DNA of 64,000 nt from Nicotiana tabacum (taxonomy: Eukaryota > Streptophyta > Magnoliopsida > Solanales > Solanaceae), in assembly GCF_000715075.1 (NCBI RefSeq), contig NC_134085.1:139399560-139463559 (forward strand). Reading direction: 5' to 3'. Positions 1-11,290 of the stretch are shown piece by piece (the stretch's first letter is position 1; each line of letters opens with the position of its first letter). The position numbers were made by a program, and so were the translations under genes. The notes below the pieces were generated by a model, which was not told the DNA's origin, did not search any database, and saw only the letters and a program-made list of their open reading frames with translations.

Positions 1-3000
1 ACATGCAGACTTTAGGTCCTATAGGCATATTCTCTAGATGTAGAACATGTAGAATTTTAGTGAAAACAGATCTTATAGGCATGATATCTAAATTGCAGAG
101 TTAAATATGCTGAATTTTAGGTCCTATAGGCATGATATCTACCCTTGAGCATGCACAATTACCCAGCCTTTTTCACTAGCCAAACCCCAACGATTATTAC
201 AAATTATTATAAACTGAATAACGAATTACATCAGAAAAAGTGTAAAAAGAAAAAAAGTTACAACCAGAGGAAGCCTGATTCTTGACTTCCTCTCTGAGTT
301 ATGGAATAAACCACCTCAAATGCCATTTGTTTCAAAGCCTTTCTCAGACCTGGGTGTGTCAAAGTTCCCTAAGGGTCTCAAGGAACCCGGCAATGCTTAC
401 ACCCAAGTTTGCATAACCAGACAGGAATGAGTGCAGTGTGAAGGGCCAGCCCTTATGTGTCCCAGTTCAGAGGGAGCTCATGAGTCTCAAGGCAAGGCTC
501 AGACAAGAGGGGTAGAACCTAAGTCTAAGAGTATAGTGGAAGTGCAGGAGCAGAGAATTGTTTAAAACTGGGTTGAGAATATTAAGGGGGTAAAGGTAAT
601 TTGAAAATAGTAGTAATAAAGTTAACACTACATAATCAGCATTTTGATACAAAGGGGTCAGGGGTTTGGGAGTTCATTACAGGGAGCACATGACCCTAGA
701 AGGGGGTCAGCTTTTGACATGCACAATAATAGATGATGTGGCATACCCATAAACTAGCCAGTGAATACAACACATATAGGGGATATGAAGGATATGACCC
801 CAGGGAGGGTCAGGTTTGGGTCATGCATAACAATGTCTCATGCTGACATGCCCTCAGACCAACCAAATAATACAAACACATAGGGGATATGGGGGTTTGG
901 GATTCATAATTCATAATAAATGACTGACAGAATTCATACATAAGGAAAAACATTAATTCGGAAGGGAATGGGGTAGATTACAGCATGCTTAATAATGAAA
1001 CTTGATTAAACACAAGTATGAAACAGGCAAGAGTGTAAGAAATAGTAAAGAAACATGTTGTTGTTAATGCTGAAGATTAATTAGAACATACCCGTAAAGA
1101 AGCAAATACAAAAAGAAAGTAAGCAAATTTCCCACAGTCTAGCCTTGGCTTTCAGCTGGCTAGATAAGGCAGCAACACAGGTAGTAACAGAGAAAAGAGA
1201 GTTTTGAGTGAAGTGTGTGTTCTGAACTCAAGTGTTCGTGTTTTTCAAAGAAGAGGGGTGCAGGGTATTTATAGTTTTGAAAACATGTAAGAAATAAGGT
1301 AATAAGTAAAGTTTCAATACAAATATGGAAACAACAACAGTCAGAATCAATTAACCAAGTGATTCCCCTTTAATCAACAGATCACTTGTTTAATAGGGGT
1401 AATAGATTCAAAAATAAGGAAAGACGAATCAGTTTGTAGGCAAACTAATTATTGCCATAAAAGGGGTAGTAAAAGCATTAAGTAAGCAATCAAGTCTAAG
1501 TACGGAAATATGCTTATTTTGGGAAAGGATTCAGTAAGGCAAAATATCATAATAAAGGAAAAGAATCAATTAACTTTAAATAGGTGAGTGAAATTAGAGT
1601 TCATGAAAGAAAAGTTCTGAAATTAGTAACAAGATCGAGATCAATCAAGGAAGTAACATGCTTCTGCACTTTAGTATTTAAACAGAGTGAGTAGAGACAC
1701 CAAACATATGAGGCCAAACCCATTGGCAAAAGAAACAGCATACAGAAATAGGAATAAGGTTCAGTAGTAAAGCAAACATTCGAAGCATAGTAATTAAGTA
1801 GGTCAAGTCACATTGAGTCAACAATAGAGAAAACAAAGTACCAGAAACATGCAAAGGTCTCACAATAGCAGACGAGAAAACCTTTTGAAAAGTTAGGGTT
1901 TCAAGCATAGCCGAGTTTTAAAGATAATAAAACCCAGAATCAGAGGAATCACATAAAAAAAAGAGATTCTGAAACAAGGAACTTCAAATCGAGTCAGGTA
2001 TTCAAACGAACAGTTTCAGACCCAAGGCATAGGTTTTTTTTTTCAATAATAGTCGAGCTTAAAAGATGATAAGTAAATAAATCAAACAAAAACTTAACAA
2101 AACAAGCACTCATCTAACAAACAGCCAAAAGAAATTAGGGTTTTTTAAACATGCTAACTCGGATAGAAGAACAACATGAGCAAAATATAGCAAGATCAGA
2201 AACACGTTAAAATTAGAGAATAGATTTTGAAATAACTTAAAAGAAGAACCCTAATCGGAAAATATAAAGAGTCGTTTTAAGAGCAAAGTTAAAGAAACTT
2301 CGAGAAAATGCTTAAAAGTTCAAGGTAAGCACAGATCTAAGGTAGATCTAAAATAAATCGAAAAGATCTTAGAGATTAGGGTTTCAGAAAACCCAGACAA
2401 GGTAAGAAAGGTCCTGAAGTTTACCGTTCTAACCAGGAGAGTCAAGGATCTGACTCGAGCAGCCATGGCTGGTTGGAGAAAGGTTAAGGATGATCGGAGA
2501 AGAGCCATGAACTGAAATCGAACAAGGACTGGACTAGACTCATTCAAGGTCTGACCTTGAAACCATAAGAACAAATACATAAAAGCCATGGAAGGCTGGT
2601 ATATGCCTCAAATGACCACGGAAGGCCATGGATTAGGTAAGTATTAGGGTGGGGTGAGAGGGAGACGGCTAGGGTTCATGAGAGTTTCAGAGAGAGTTAA
2701 GAGAGGAGGGGGTTTCAAGGGCGGCAGTAGGTGGGAAGTGAATTAGGTTAAGGGGTTGGTTTGGGTTAAAAAAGGGCAGCCGGTGGCCGTTGATCTAAAT
2801 GATCAACGGCTGGGATTTAAATGGTTAGGCGGGGATCCGGGTCTGGGTCCGTTTAATTTGAAATTGGATCGGGGTAAATTGGGTTCAAATTGGGGTCCAA
2901 ATTAGGCTGAAATTGAAATGAAATCTGGCTAGATTTTAAATAGTCATTTTCCCATTTATTTTATAAAAAATAGCAAATTATATTTTGGAAATAAATTAAA

Positions 3001-3398
3001 AGTACTAGAATGATTATAACATATAATTATCCATTTAAAAAATAATGGACTTAATTTTATGAATATAAACGCAATTAAATCCTAAAAGATGCTAATATTG
3101 CAACTGTATGCAATTTAGCTTTAAAATACTAAATAAATTTGTACAAATATGCAAAAATTACCTTAGCTATATTTTAGCATAAATATGAGAATCCAATGAA
3201 TGAATCACCAAAATGATAATTTTTGGAAATTATTATTGGTTTTTTTATGAATAAAATAAGGAAATAAATTGGTTTTAAAATCTTTAAAAATTAAGAAAAA
3301 AAATAAAACATTTGGACATACTTATATAGGCATACAGATGATATTTTGAAGGTATTTTGCATATTAGAAAATATATAGGAAAAATTTGGGTATCAACA
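1..3398 (-). mobile_element. 3' LTR of Ty3/gypsy Tat/Ogre-like element A, cut by window edge
   Basis: This stretch matches 45214-48620 almost base for base; by eye there are about nine differences in the first 150 nt. It ends in TATCAACA at 3398, so on the minus strand the LTR opens TGTTGATACCC. The full 5' LTR is 4945 bp, so about 1.5 kb, including U5, lies left of the window. Orientation follows from the polypurine-like tract just inside the boundary and from the minus-strand gag and protease frames of A. The small ORFs here are not conserved in coding style and are not genes. Confidence 0.93.
1266..1273 (-). promoter_or_regulatory. TATA box of element A 3' LTR
   Basis: The minus strand reads TATAAATA followed by ACCC, as in a plant core promoter. 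The same box lies at the equivalent place in the other LTR of A (46468-46475), and the inverted copy B has TATAAAAG at 31418. U3 would lie to the right of it (1274-3398) and R/U5 to the left. The transcription start is inferred about 25-35 nt downstream on the minus strand. Confidence 0.65.
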
Positions 3399-3412
3399 GC
3401 TCCCTTCTTTAC
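3399..3412 (-). other. polypurine tract of element A
   Basis: Read on the minus strand, the bases abutting the LTR are GTAAAGAAGGGAGC, a purine-rich run in the place where plus-strand DNA synthesis is primed in LTR retrotransposons. Element C has a similar run at the same place (11157-11170, AAAGAGGGGCAGC). Confidence 0.6.
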
Positions 3413-3510
3413 CTGGGAAGGATGAAAGAGTTGTCGGGTAAAGATATGATGGCCAATTTTGACCGAGCGAAACGGTTCGGAGAGGTTTAGGCCATGCCCT
3501 GGCTTTTAAG

Positions 3511-3560
3511 CTGCCTACATATCCCTGGTTTTATAGGAATCAGGCCATATGTAGTTCAGG
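3511..3560 (-). other. structured module, copy 1 (element A)
   Basis: On the plus strand: CTGCCTACATATCC, a spacer, AGGAATCAGG, then ATATGTAGTTC. The outer arms CTACATAT and ATATGTAG pair over 8 bp. It lies about 110 nt from the LTR, as copy 3 does in element C. Other copies are at 6493, 11291, 14206, 22242 and 24934. Confidence 0.7.
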
Positions 3561-4020
3561 ATCCATCGGTGGAGTATGCCGGTGGATACTTTCGAGAATG
3601 GACGCAATATCTAGGGTCGAGTGAGTGGCAGGTTTATGGGAAGGGTTAAGATATGGATGTGGGAACTGAAGCGTGATCGCTACTGCCGAGATGGCCATTG
3701 CTCACCAGTGTACCTGCAATTTAGAAACACTACCAGCGTATACCGTGTATGCATTTAAACATGATGCAAATTTCCATCGGACCATGAATGTTGTCTTCGG
3801 ATGGTTAGAATGACGTCCTTACATCATGATGTCCTGGGCCATAAAGCGTATGATAAAGGATTCACAGGCCATGAAATGATGCTTTTGGGCTATAAGGATG
3901 GTGCATCCAAACCATAATGTCTTTGAATAATGATATGCAAAATTAAAAGGGATCCTCAAGCCATGACATGGTGTTCTCGGGCTATAAAAACAGTGTCTCC
4001 GAACGATGACGCCTTTGGAT

Positions 4021-4140
4021 AATTTGGCAATCTTTCAGCCTATGAGATGCAGTATGCGGCGATCTTTCAGTCCATGAGATGCAGTATGCGGCGATCTTTC
4101 AACCATGCAGATGCAGTATGAGGCGATCTTCCAGCCCATG
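4021..4140. repeat. tandem repeat, period about 37 bp, three copies
   Basis: Three imperfect copies of a unit with GATCTTTCAG, CCATGAGATGCAGTATG and GCGGC. It runs into the 61-bp array that follows and shares GATGCAG with it. It lies inside the non-coding 3' region of element A. Confidence 0.8.
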
Positions 4141-4505
4141 CAGATGCAGATGGAGGTAGAGCTTAACCTCGGAAGGCAAAATTGTAGCCTTATGCAATGC
4201 AGAAATGCAAATGGAGACAGCGTTTAGTCTCGGAAGGCAGAATGGTAGCCTTATGCAATGTAGAAATGCAGATGGAGACAACGTTTAGTCTCGGAAGGCA
4301 GAATGGTAGCCTTATGCAATGCAAAAATGCATATGGAGATAGTGTTTAGTCTCGGAAGGCAGAATGGTAGCCTTATGCAATGCAGAAATGCAGATGGAGA
4401 CAGCGTTTAGTCTCGGAAGGCAAAATGGTAGCCTTATGCAATGCAGAAATGCAGATGGAGACAGTGTTTAGTCTCGGGAGGCAGAATGGTAGCCTTATGC
4501 AATAA
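4141..4505. repeat. tandem repeat, period about 61 bp, six copies
   Basis: Each unit carries ATGGAGACAGCGTTTAGTCT, then CGGAAGGCA, then GTAGCCTTATGCAATGCA. Copies differ by only a few bases, so the array looks recently homogenised. The unit contains no protein-like frame. It is part of the 3' region of element A; Tat/Ogre elements are known for such variable arrays. Confidence 0.9.
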
Positions 4506-4880
4506 ATAAAACGGCAAGTGGTAATAGAGCGTTCTTAGCTAATAGCAGGTTGCGATATTATGACTGATGGGGACATTGTGACACACGGAATGCCACTGGT
4601 GTGTATGGATAGCAGATGTGGATAAGTGCAATGGTTCTGAGAGTTGTATTCCCAAACAATGTCTGTCTCATGAGTGTATAGTATGTTTGATGATTTCGCA
4701 ATCCAAATGCATGCATCCAAAGAAAAATCGTGAGTTTTGTAAAGGAGGTGGTTAGTTCGTATCCCTGCTGGCTCTACTTGACCTGCTCGGCTTTGATCAG
4801 GTGATACTGTTTGTATTATTAGGGTAGCGTTGCTAAACAAGACAATTTCAGTAATAAACATGCATGATTTAGTAAAAAAT

Positions 4881-6212
4881 AGGCTGAATACATACGGAGA
4901 CACTTAAAGTTGACACTATTTTTCATTTAGACACCTGAACTTAGGGGTGTTCCTAATGAGCACGTACATTACATGAACTTTGTTCCAATTAGGCATTTCT
5001 TACTGAATTGGCACATAGAGTGACTTTCACCCAATATAGGCGTGTGAAGAGCCCAAAAAATAGATTTTTTCTCTTTTTCTTCTTTTTTGTTTCCTTCTAC
5101 TTCTTTATGTCCACCACCATTTCCACCATTGTTATGCCTCTTTTTTACCATTGATTTAGCTCGAAAGTTTCTTAATCCTCTTTCGTTATTTTTGTGGCAT
5201 TAACCTACACCATCTAATATGAGAAAATTCCTTCTAAACCAGTTTTTCCCCTCAATAATTATATAAGAAAAAGATCGAGTTGAAGTAGAATATCTTATCT
5301 CTTATATGATTTTTCTCAATTTATATATTTCTTGGATACCATTAAGGGAAATTTGAGATTTTACTCCCATAAATATCGATATAATTTTAGTCCTAGATAT
5401 ATTTTACTAAGCACACTTAACCTTCAATGTTATATAATATATGCGCTTTTAATCTATCATCTTGTGAATCTTTACAAATCTAACAAACTTTTAACCATTT
5501 CATAATTCAATTATCATGTTTTTTGTTAAGTTTGCACTGATATTCTATAACCAGCAGAAGCATGTCTATAATCGCCGGCGACGGAGAATGAACTCCGACG
5601 ACATAAGCATTACTTATCTTATTGGAATAACGAATCTCCATTGACGCCGACACCGGATATTGAGCTCCGTCAGCAAAACCGTTATTGATCTCAATGGGAT
5701 AATGAATCTCCATTGTCACCGGCGCCAGAGAAGGTGCAAAGTTGTCGTAATCAAGCAAATTCACGGTGTCATCTAACGACATTGACATAGATAACACAAA
5801 AATCCACCGATTCCGATAAACCTTTGTTCTATTAACAACAACGCCATTAACAGTCACAACGACGTCGACGAAATTCACGACGAGCGTCTTGTTCGGAGCA
5901 AGAGTTTCTGGGTGTAAATCCTTTTTCTTTTTCTTTTTGTGAATGTTATTTTATTTTGTTACTAAATAGATTTTAAAATAGTTTTTTCTCTTTTTTTTTT
6001 AAACTCAAAATGATATATATCCTTTTTTTATTTATCATTCGCCACGTCAGCCGCGAGTGGATTGCACACATTTTGTAAGTTTGGCTAATTGTCAAAAAAG
6101 TGTTTAATTGGAACAAGTTTAGTGTAGTATAAGTGTTCAATAGGAACAACCAGTTTAGGTGTTTAAATGAAAAATGGTGTCAACTTTAAGTGTCTCCAGA
6201 TGTATTCTGCCT
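4881..6212. mobile_element. 1.33-kb TIR DNA transposon, non-autonomous, with captured-looking ORF
   Basis: Left arm 4881-4997 and right arm 6096-6212 are inverted repeats of about 115 bp, by eye about 80% identical. Both start AGGC(T/A)GAATACAT and contain GGAGACACTTAAAGTTGACA. No transposase frame is present. The flanks share AAAAAT (4875-4880 and 6213-6218), a possible 6-bp duplication, but the region is A-rich, so superfamily is left open: long TIRs suggest Mutator-like, yet no clear 9-bp duplication is seen. It is inserted in the 3' region of element A. Confidence 0.8.
5507..5908 (-). pseudogene. unrecognised ORF inside the TIR element (possible captured gene fragment)
   Basis: An open frame of 123 codons runs from an ATG at 5878 to a stop at 5507, with similar composition a little upstream. 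It is clearly richer in G and C, with several CGCCGG and CGACG runs, than the AT-rich element around it. The protein has an N-terminal part rich in Val and Asn (VVVTVNGVVVNRTKVYRN) and an internal duplication: MEIHYPIEINN and MEIRYSNKISN lie about 28 residues apart. I do not recognise the family. Captured host exons inside TIR elements (Pack-type) are known in plants, and base composition points that way, but chance cannot be excluded. Confidence 0.4.
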
Positions 6213-6306
6213 AAAAATTATGACATAAGTATATAATTAAGAATAACTTTTTAGATGAACCGATGACTGTGACGTAGTTCAGGACATTGCAACCTCTCTT
6301 GCTACG

Positions 6307-6333
6307 GAATTTTGAGGGTCCTCCTCAAAATTC
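6307..6333. other. perfect 11-bp hairpin, copy 1
   Basis: Arms GAATTTTGAGG and CCTCAAAATTC flank a 5-nt loop GTCCT. It is followed at once by TGCCCCAGTTT. A second copy lies 92 nt downstream. It is in the non-coding part of element A between the TIR element and module 2. Confidence 0.8.
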
Positions 6334-6398
6334 TGCCCCAGTTTGCTGGGTTGATGTTTTTGACCGTTGCTTGCTATGATTGGCTGAAATTACTTCAT

Positions 6399-6429
6399 AA
6401 TTTTGAGGGTCCTACTCATCCTCAAAATT
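6399..6429. other. perfect 10-bp hairpin, copy 2
   Basis: Arms AATTTTGAGG and CCTCAAAATT flank an 11-nt loop. Like copy 1 it is followed by CTGCCCCAGTTT, so hairpin plus box form a repeated unit. The stem is the same as in copy 1 while the loop length differs. Confidence 0.75.
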
Positions 6430-6492
6430 CTGCCCCAGTTTCCAATTGCGGGGGAAATAAAAATTTTATTGAATTGTGACCGAACACATAGG

Positions 6493-6538
6493 GCTGCCTA
6501 CGTATCTCCTCTTAAACGGGAATCAGGTCAGGCGTAGT
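6493..6538 (-). other. structured module, copy 2 (element A), split by solo LTR B
   Basis: GGCTGCCTACGTATC ... GGGAATCAGGTC ... GGCGTAGT on the plus strand. Outer arms CTACG and CGTAG pair. Solo LTR B landed in its last bases: the module resumes as GTAGTTC at 38069. It sits just downstream, in sense, of the integrase tail, as copy 4 does in element C. Confidence 0.75.
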
Positions 6539-7205
6539 TGTTGATACCCAATTTTTTCCTATATATTTTTCATATGCAAAATACTTTCAAAATAGTATAT
6601 GTATGCATATATAAGCATGTCCAAGTGTTTCATTATTTTTCCAATTTTTAAAAGATTTTTAAATCAATTTATCGCCTTATTTTATCAGAAAAAACCAATA
6701 ATTATTTCCCAAATTATCATTTTTGGTAACTCCTTTATTGTATTCTCATATTTATACCAAAATATAGCTAAGGTAATTTTTGCACATTTTTTACAAATTT
6801 ATTGAGTATTTTAAAATTAAATTGCACATAATTATAATTTTAGCCTATTTTAATATTTAATTGCGTTTATAATTACAAAATTGATCCTAGTATTTTTAAT
6901 TTAATATTTGTGTATTATTAATTAATTTAGTACCTTCAATTTGTTTCTAGAAATAATTTTTCTATTTTTTATAAAAATAAAGAGGGAAAAAGTGGCTATT
7001 TAATACTAGCCCTACCTATTTAAATTTTAGCCCAAATCGACCCCCCAATTAACCCCAATTTCAATTTCAAATGGACCGGCCCAATTTCTAAACTACCCAT
7101 CCCTGATCCAGTTAAGTTCAACCCGCCCCCCATTAAATCCAGGCCGTTGATCAAAATGATCAACGGCCACAATTTTCTTTCCTTTTTTAATCCACCAACA
7201 CCCCT
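6539..7205 (+). mobile_element. solo LTR B, segment 1
   Basis: Starts TGTTGATACCC and matches the reverse complement of the right end of the A LTRs (3398 downward) with visible divergence, so it is the same family in the opposite orientation. It is preceded by GTAGT (6534-6538), which recurs after segment 3 at 38069-38073: a 5-bp target duplication round a single LTR. Segment 1 is interrupted at 7205 by element C. Confidence 0.9.
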
Positions 7206-7306
7206 TGTCACACCTCCTTTTTCTACCTACACCCCCGAGAAGAGAGTATAGAGGAGTTTTTTCACTTTAAGTGACAATCAAAATGGGATTTATTTATTTA
7301 AAGATT

Positions 7307-7343
7307 CAGAGTCGCCACTTGGGAGATTTATGGTGTCGCAAGT
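7307..7343 (-). promoter_or_regulatory. U5 hairpin with primer-site-like motif, C 3' LTR
   Basis: In the sense direction a stem-loop (arms near ACTTGGGA and TCCCAAGT, loop CACCATAAATC) is followed by GGCGACTCTG; with the last stem base this gives TGGCGACTCTG, identical to the first 11 nt of the primer binding site. One stem pair is broken in this copy (7338 is G). It lies about 100 nt from the LTR end. Confidence 0.7.
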
Positions 7344-9233
7344 CACCGGTTTAATCCCGAATCGAGGAAAAGTGTGACTCTGTTTAACAGTCCCCGAACT
7401 AGAAATCCGGGTAAGGAATTCTGTTAACCCGGAAGAAGGTGTTAGGCATTCCCGAGTTCCGTAGTTCTAGCACGGTCGCTCAACTGTTATAATCGGCTTA
7501 ATTATCTGATTTTAATCAATTATGAACCTATGTGCAAATTTTAACTTCAAAACCGCTTTAATTGACTTTTAAAGAAGATTGAACGTTGTTTAAAACGTGT
7601 CTTTGGATCGCGCCACATGAAATGCACCCGCAATCCTAAACATATTTTATTCATCATTTTAAGATTTGATTTGGGTCACATGAAATGCACACCCGGGTTT
7701 AGGAAGGTAATATTATTAAAATACGTGCCTAAAGCAACTAACGCATTTGCAACGTTGCGAGGGCCAGGGAAAATTCGCTAAATGGCATGCCTCGAATTCT
7801 AAGGACTAAAATATTAACTAAGCGAGGATCATGCGTTTAGATTTTATTTGGCACGGCACCTCAATTTCAATTCTAAAAGGGAATTCAAACTAAATTATGG
7901 AGGGCCATAAACTATTCATATTGTCTAATATGGCACACCCCCCCCCCCCCCCAATCTACTCTTAAAAGAATCAAAGTTAATTAAAGAAAGAGCTTCAAAG
8001 AATTCAAAGGCCTTTTTTTGCTAAAGTTTAAACTTCAAACAAAGGAGCCTGGCCCATGAGACAAAACAGATCCCTCACGATACACCATATATGTGATCCA
8101 TGTTCTTACAACTCCTTCCCAACTTGGGCCCGGGGTGAGCCCAAAACGGCATCAAAGGTTCCAGATGCACAAAACGAGCCCAAAGAACGGCTTCCTTCTG
8201 CTGAGCTAACTCAAGCTCAAATTTATACACTCATTCATTAGCATAGATACCAAATGCAAAATCTAATCGAAATATATCACTGAACTAACAACTTTACTTT
8301 CGAATTTCGATTTATTCATTGCAAATGAACATAGTTAAATACTCTGATAGCTAAACATTATGTGCAATCACTATTGAATTGATAACAAAGCCTTCATTCC
8401 TACAGCAAACTTGACAATTTTCATTTTTTCCTTACATGACCCTCATACTGTCTATTACCTAACAAGTCAAACTCAAACAGTTTTTCTTCAGCATCACTAG
8501 AATTCTAATAGAAACCAGCATACACGATTAGAAACTCAACACCACACTCGAACTTACAAGCATATGGACTCATTTCATTAATAAGTAAAAGACAAGAAGG
8601 AAAAGCTGAAAGTGGACATAATGTATTACATGACCCCTACAACACCCAAATCTAGCATAATGTTAAAAATCCAACTTCAATCTTTACATTACATGGTTGT
8701 CAAAGCAAGTAAGATACCAAACCCCTATTAAATACAAGAACCCTTTCTTTAGATTCAGAGACTAGAGATTCAGAGGAAGAAAACAGAAAGAGATGAACCA
8801 AATAATGAATAACAAACTATGGCCAAGCTCAACAATTCCATTTCTATTTCACCTTTCAAGTCAAGCAATTCACATTATATAGGTTTTAGAGCATGTACCT
8901 GGAATTTGCAAAAATAAACAGAGGTGAGAAGTAATAAACAGCAGCAGCAATATGGCAGGATTCAATACCAAACAGCCCAGTTCAACCAAAAATAATATGA
9001 AGCAGTCCAAAACAACTCCCAATCGAACAGTACTAAGGCTAATTTCAAAAACCAACTTCCGAAGACCAAATTCCACCCATTCCACACTCAGATAAGTCCA
9101 AATTATTTCAAAAATTGAATCAAATCAAAGATTTCTGAAGAAGTTCAATGAAGCAGTAAAAAGAACTCAGCCGTTTGTATTTTCTGTATTTTTTTTATCT
9201 CTTAAAATCTGAATTGAGCCTCAAGTAACAATG

Positions 9234-9241
9234 CCTTTATA
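9234..9241 (-). promoter_or_regulatory. TATA box, C 3' LTR
   Basis: TATAAAGG on the minus strand, preserved at 27810-27817 in the other LTR, and with related boxes at 34863 in solo LTR D and 61908 in solo LTR E. This conserved place supports it as the element's promoter. Confidence 0.65.
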
Positions 9242-11156
9242 GGCAAGCTACTAAGGCAGCCTCAAAGAGTGCAAAATTTGCACTTAAAACCTTCTGAAAT
9301 TTTCATTTTAGCTTAGAAATCCCTAGTGTAAACCTCAGAATTTCAAAATAGCCCCCACCCCAGCTTCTAGGAAGCTTCCTAGTTCAGTTATATAAAATTC
9401 CCCTACCTATACTACCCATATTACCCTTAACAACCCTGTTTATTATCCCTGGGACCCCAAATGGGTCATGGGTCAAAATTATCCAATGATCAAATCAGAC
9501 CTGGGCTCGAAAAATCGATTCGAACTCTTTAGAATGGTTTATGAAATGTATTCAGAACCCAAATAAAATGAACCCAAGTTGAGCAGACTATGGCAAACAG
9601 TAGGAAAATGACTAAAACAACTTTAAGAAAACTTAAAACCTAAGCTAAGGGACTAAATTGTCATATAATCCTAATTAAACTAACAGGGCTAAACAAACAA
9701 AATGAAATCAGAAATTAATCGTGTTGTCAACAAAAGAACTAGACCAACCAAACAAAAATTACAGAACCAACTTGGAATGGAAAACAGAGATGGAACAAAA
9801 TGGACAATACTAGATCTCAGCTAGAAAACTCGTTCAATTTTATTTTAATTAACTAGACGAAAAGAGAAGAAGAGAAGAGGAAAGAAAGATGAAGGAATCA
9901 CAAGCGTAAACGAAAGGAAAGAAAGAAACTCACCAACTCGGGCTCGACCCTTCGACTGACTTTCCGATTTAAACCCTGAATATCGTCAACTACTTGTTCT
10001 TTGTCGAATAATGCTATTCCGTGGTAGAACTGGCCTGGAACACTCATAAAAACTGGGAAAACACCGTTGCATGCGCAGCTTTGGCTTTAGCTTCTGAGGC
10101 TCGAACCTTAGACTTAAGATTCGAGATGTCCTAGCAAAATTCGAGGGAAACGGAGTGTGGATTTGGTACAATGGGGTCATGGCGGTTCTATGGTGTCAAT
10201 TTGGTGGTGAACAGAGGCGGCGGCGCCACCGGAGGAAATGAGGGCGGCGCTAGGGTTTGTGACTTCAACCTCAGATTCGAGGGATTCTGAGTGTGTTCGA
10301 ACGAAGTTGGTTGTGGATTGGGATTGTGGAAGGGGTGAGGAGTTTAAGGTGTGAATATGGTGGTCATCATAGGTGGCGCCGCCGGCTTGGAGCTGTGGAA
10401 AAAAGGGGCGGCGGGCTAGGGTTTATTGGTGAGAGTCTTAGGGGAGGGCTGAACGGGATGGAATGAAGGGGGGTGGGGCAACGTTTGGACATATAAATAT
10501 CCTCACCTCCCCAGTTCTGATCCGTTCGATCAGATCAATTCAACGATCCAGATGAAAGGAGCTGAAACGACGCCGTTTGGTTGAGGGGGAAAGCCGGACC
10601 GGGTTGGACACGAGTTGGGCTGATTTGAACGGGTAATTTCGTTTGGGCTGGAAAATTTGGATTGATTTTGGCCCAGCTTTAAACCTTCTTATTTCTTTCT
10701 TTTTCTTTTTCAATTTCACAATTCTTTTTTCTTTTTTCCAAAATTAAAATAAATCCTAACTTAATTAATAATAATTTTTAACTAAATTAACCTACCCAAT
10801 TAGATTAATCACTCATAATGGTATTTACAATAATTAATTAAATCCTAAATTTAAAGAAAATAACACAATTCAAAATTAAAAGTAAAAATGCAGAATGAAT
10901 TATTTTTGTGATTTTCATTTTTATAAAACAAACTAATTTGCTAATTAATCTAAAAATATAAAATTAAATCCTAAATGCAGATGCAACATATTTTTTTGTA
11001 TTTTTCATGAATTAAATAAAATAAACGTGCACAGACAAATGCAAATAATTAACAGAAAATGCCACAAAATCCAACAAAATTGCAAACACTAAAAGAAATT
11101 ATTTTGTTTTGAATTTGTTGGAGTAATTCATATAGGACAAAAATCACGTGCTCACA

Positions 11157-11170
11157 GCTGCCCCTCTTTG
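11157..11170 (-). other. polypurine tract of element C
   Basis: Minus strand reads AAAGAGGGGCAGC immediately before the 3' LTR. It is the counterpart of 3399-3412 in element A. Confidence 0.65.
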
Positions 11171-11290
11171 CCCGGAAACACGAGGAGTTTTCGTGCAAAG
11201 ATAAGTGAGCGGATACGAGCGATTTTTGCCCGTTTGAATACTCCGTGGGAAGCATTTTTGAAAGATTTGACCGCACCCTGCTTCCGAGGT

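Larger units (their letters stand above)
3399..6538 (-). other. 3' non-coding interior of element A (between integrase and 3' LTR)
   Basis: No conserved coding frame is seen. In sense order from the right it holds structured module copy 2, two hairpins, the inserted TIR element, two tandem arrays, module copy 1 and the polypurine tract. A long 3' non-coding region with tandem repeats is typical of Tat/Ogre elements. The sequence continues at 38069 on the far side of solo LTR B: the 5-bp duplication GTAGT at 6534-6538 recurs at 38069-38073. Confidence 0.8.
7206..11156 (-). mobile_element. Element C 3' LTR
   Basis: Right copy is 25789-29733. Boundaries are set by TGTCACACC at the left, GTGCTCACA at the right, the CCCCT duplication outside and the polypurine tract inside. 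A run of 15 C at 7938-7952 corresponds to only 10 C in the other copy. Solo LTRs D and E share the first few hundred bases (U5) and the last part (U3 start). Confidence 0.93.

Noticed and set aside
2320..2589. minus-strand ORF of 89 codons, open in part in both A LTRs
   Set aside because: It lies in LTR sequence near the promoter side and the partner copy (47568-47780) has a different end; no domain is visible.
4141..4505. CRISPR-like array
   Set aside because: Units are contiguous without unique spacers, and the context is a plant retrotransposon.
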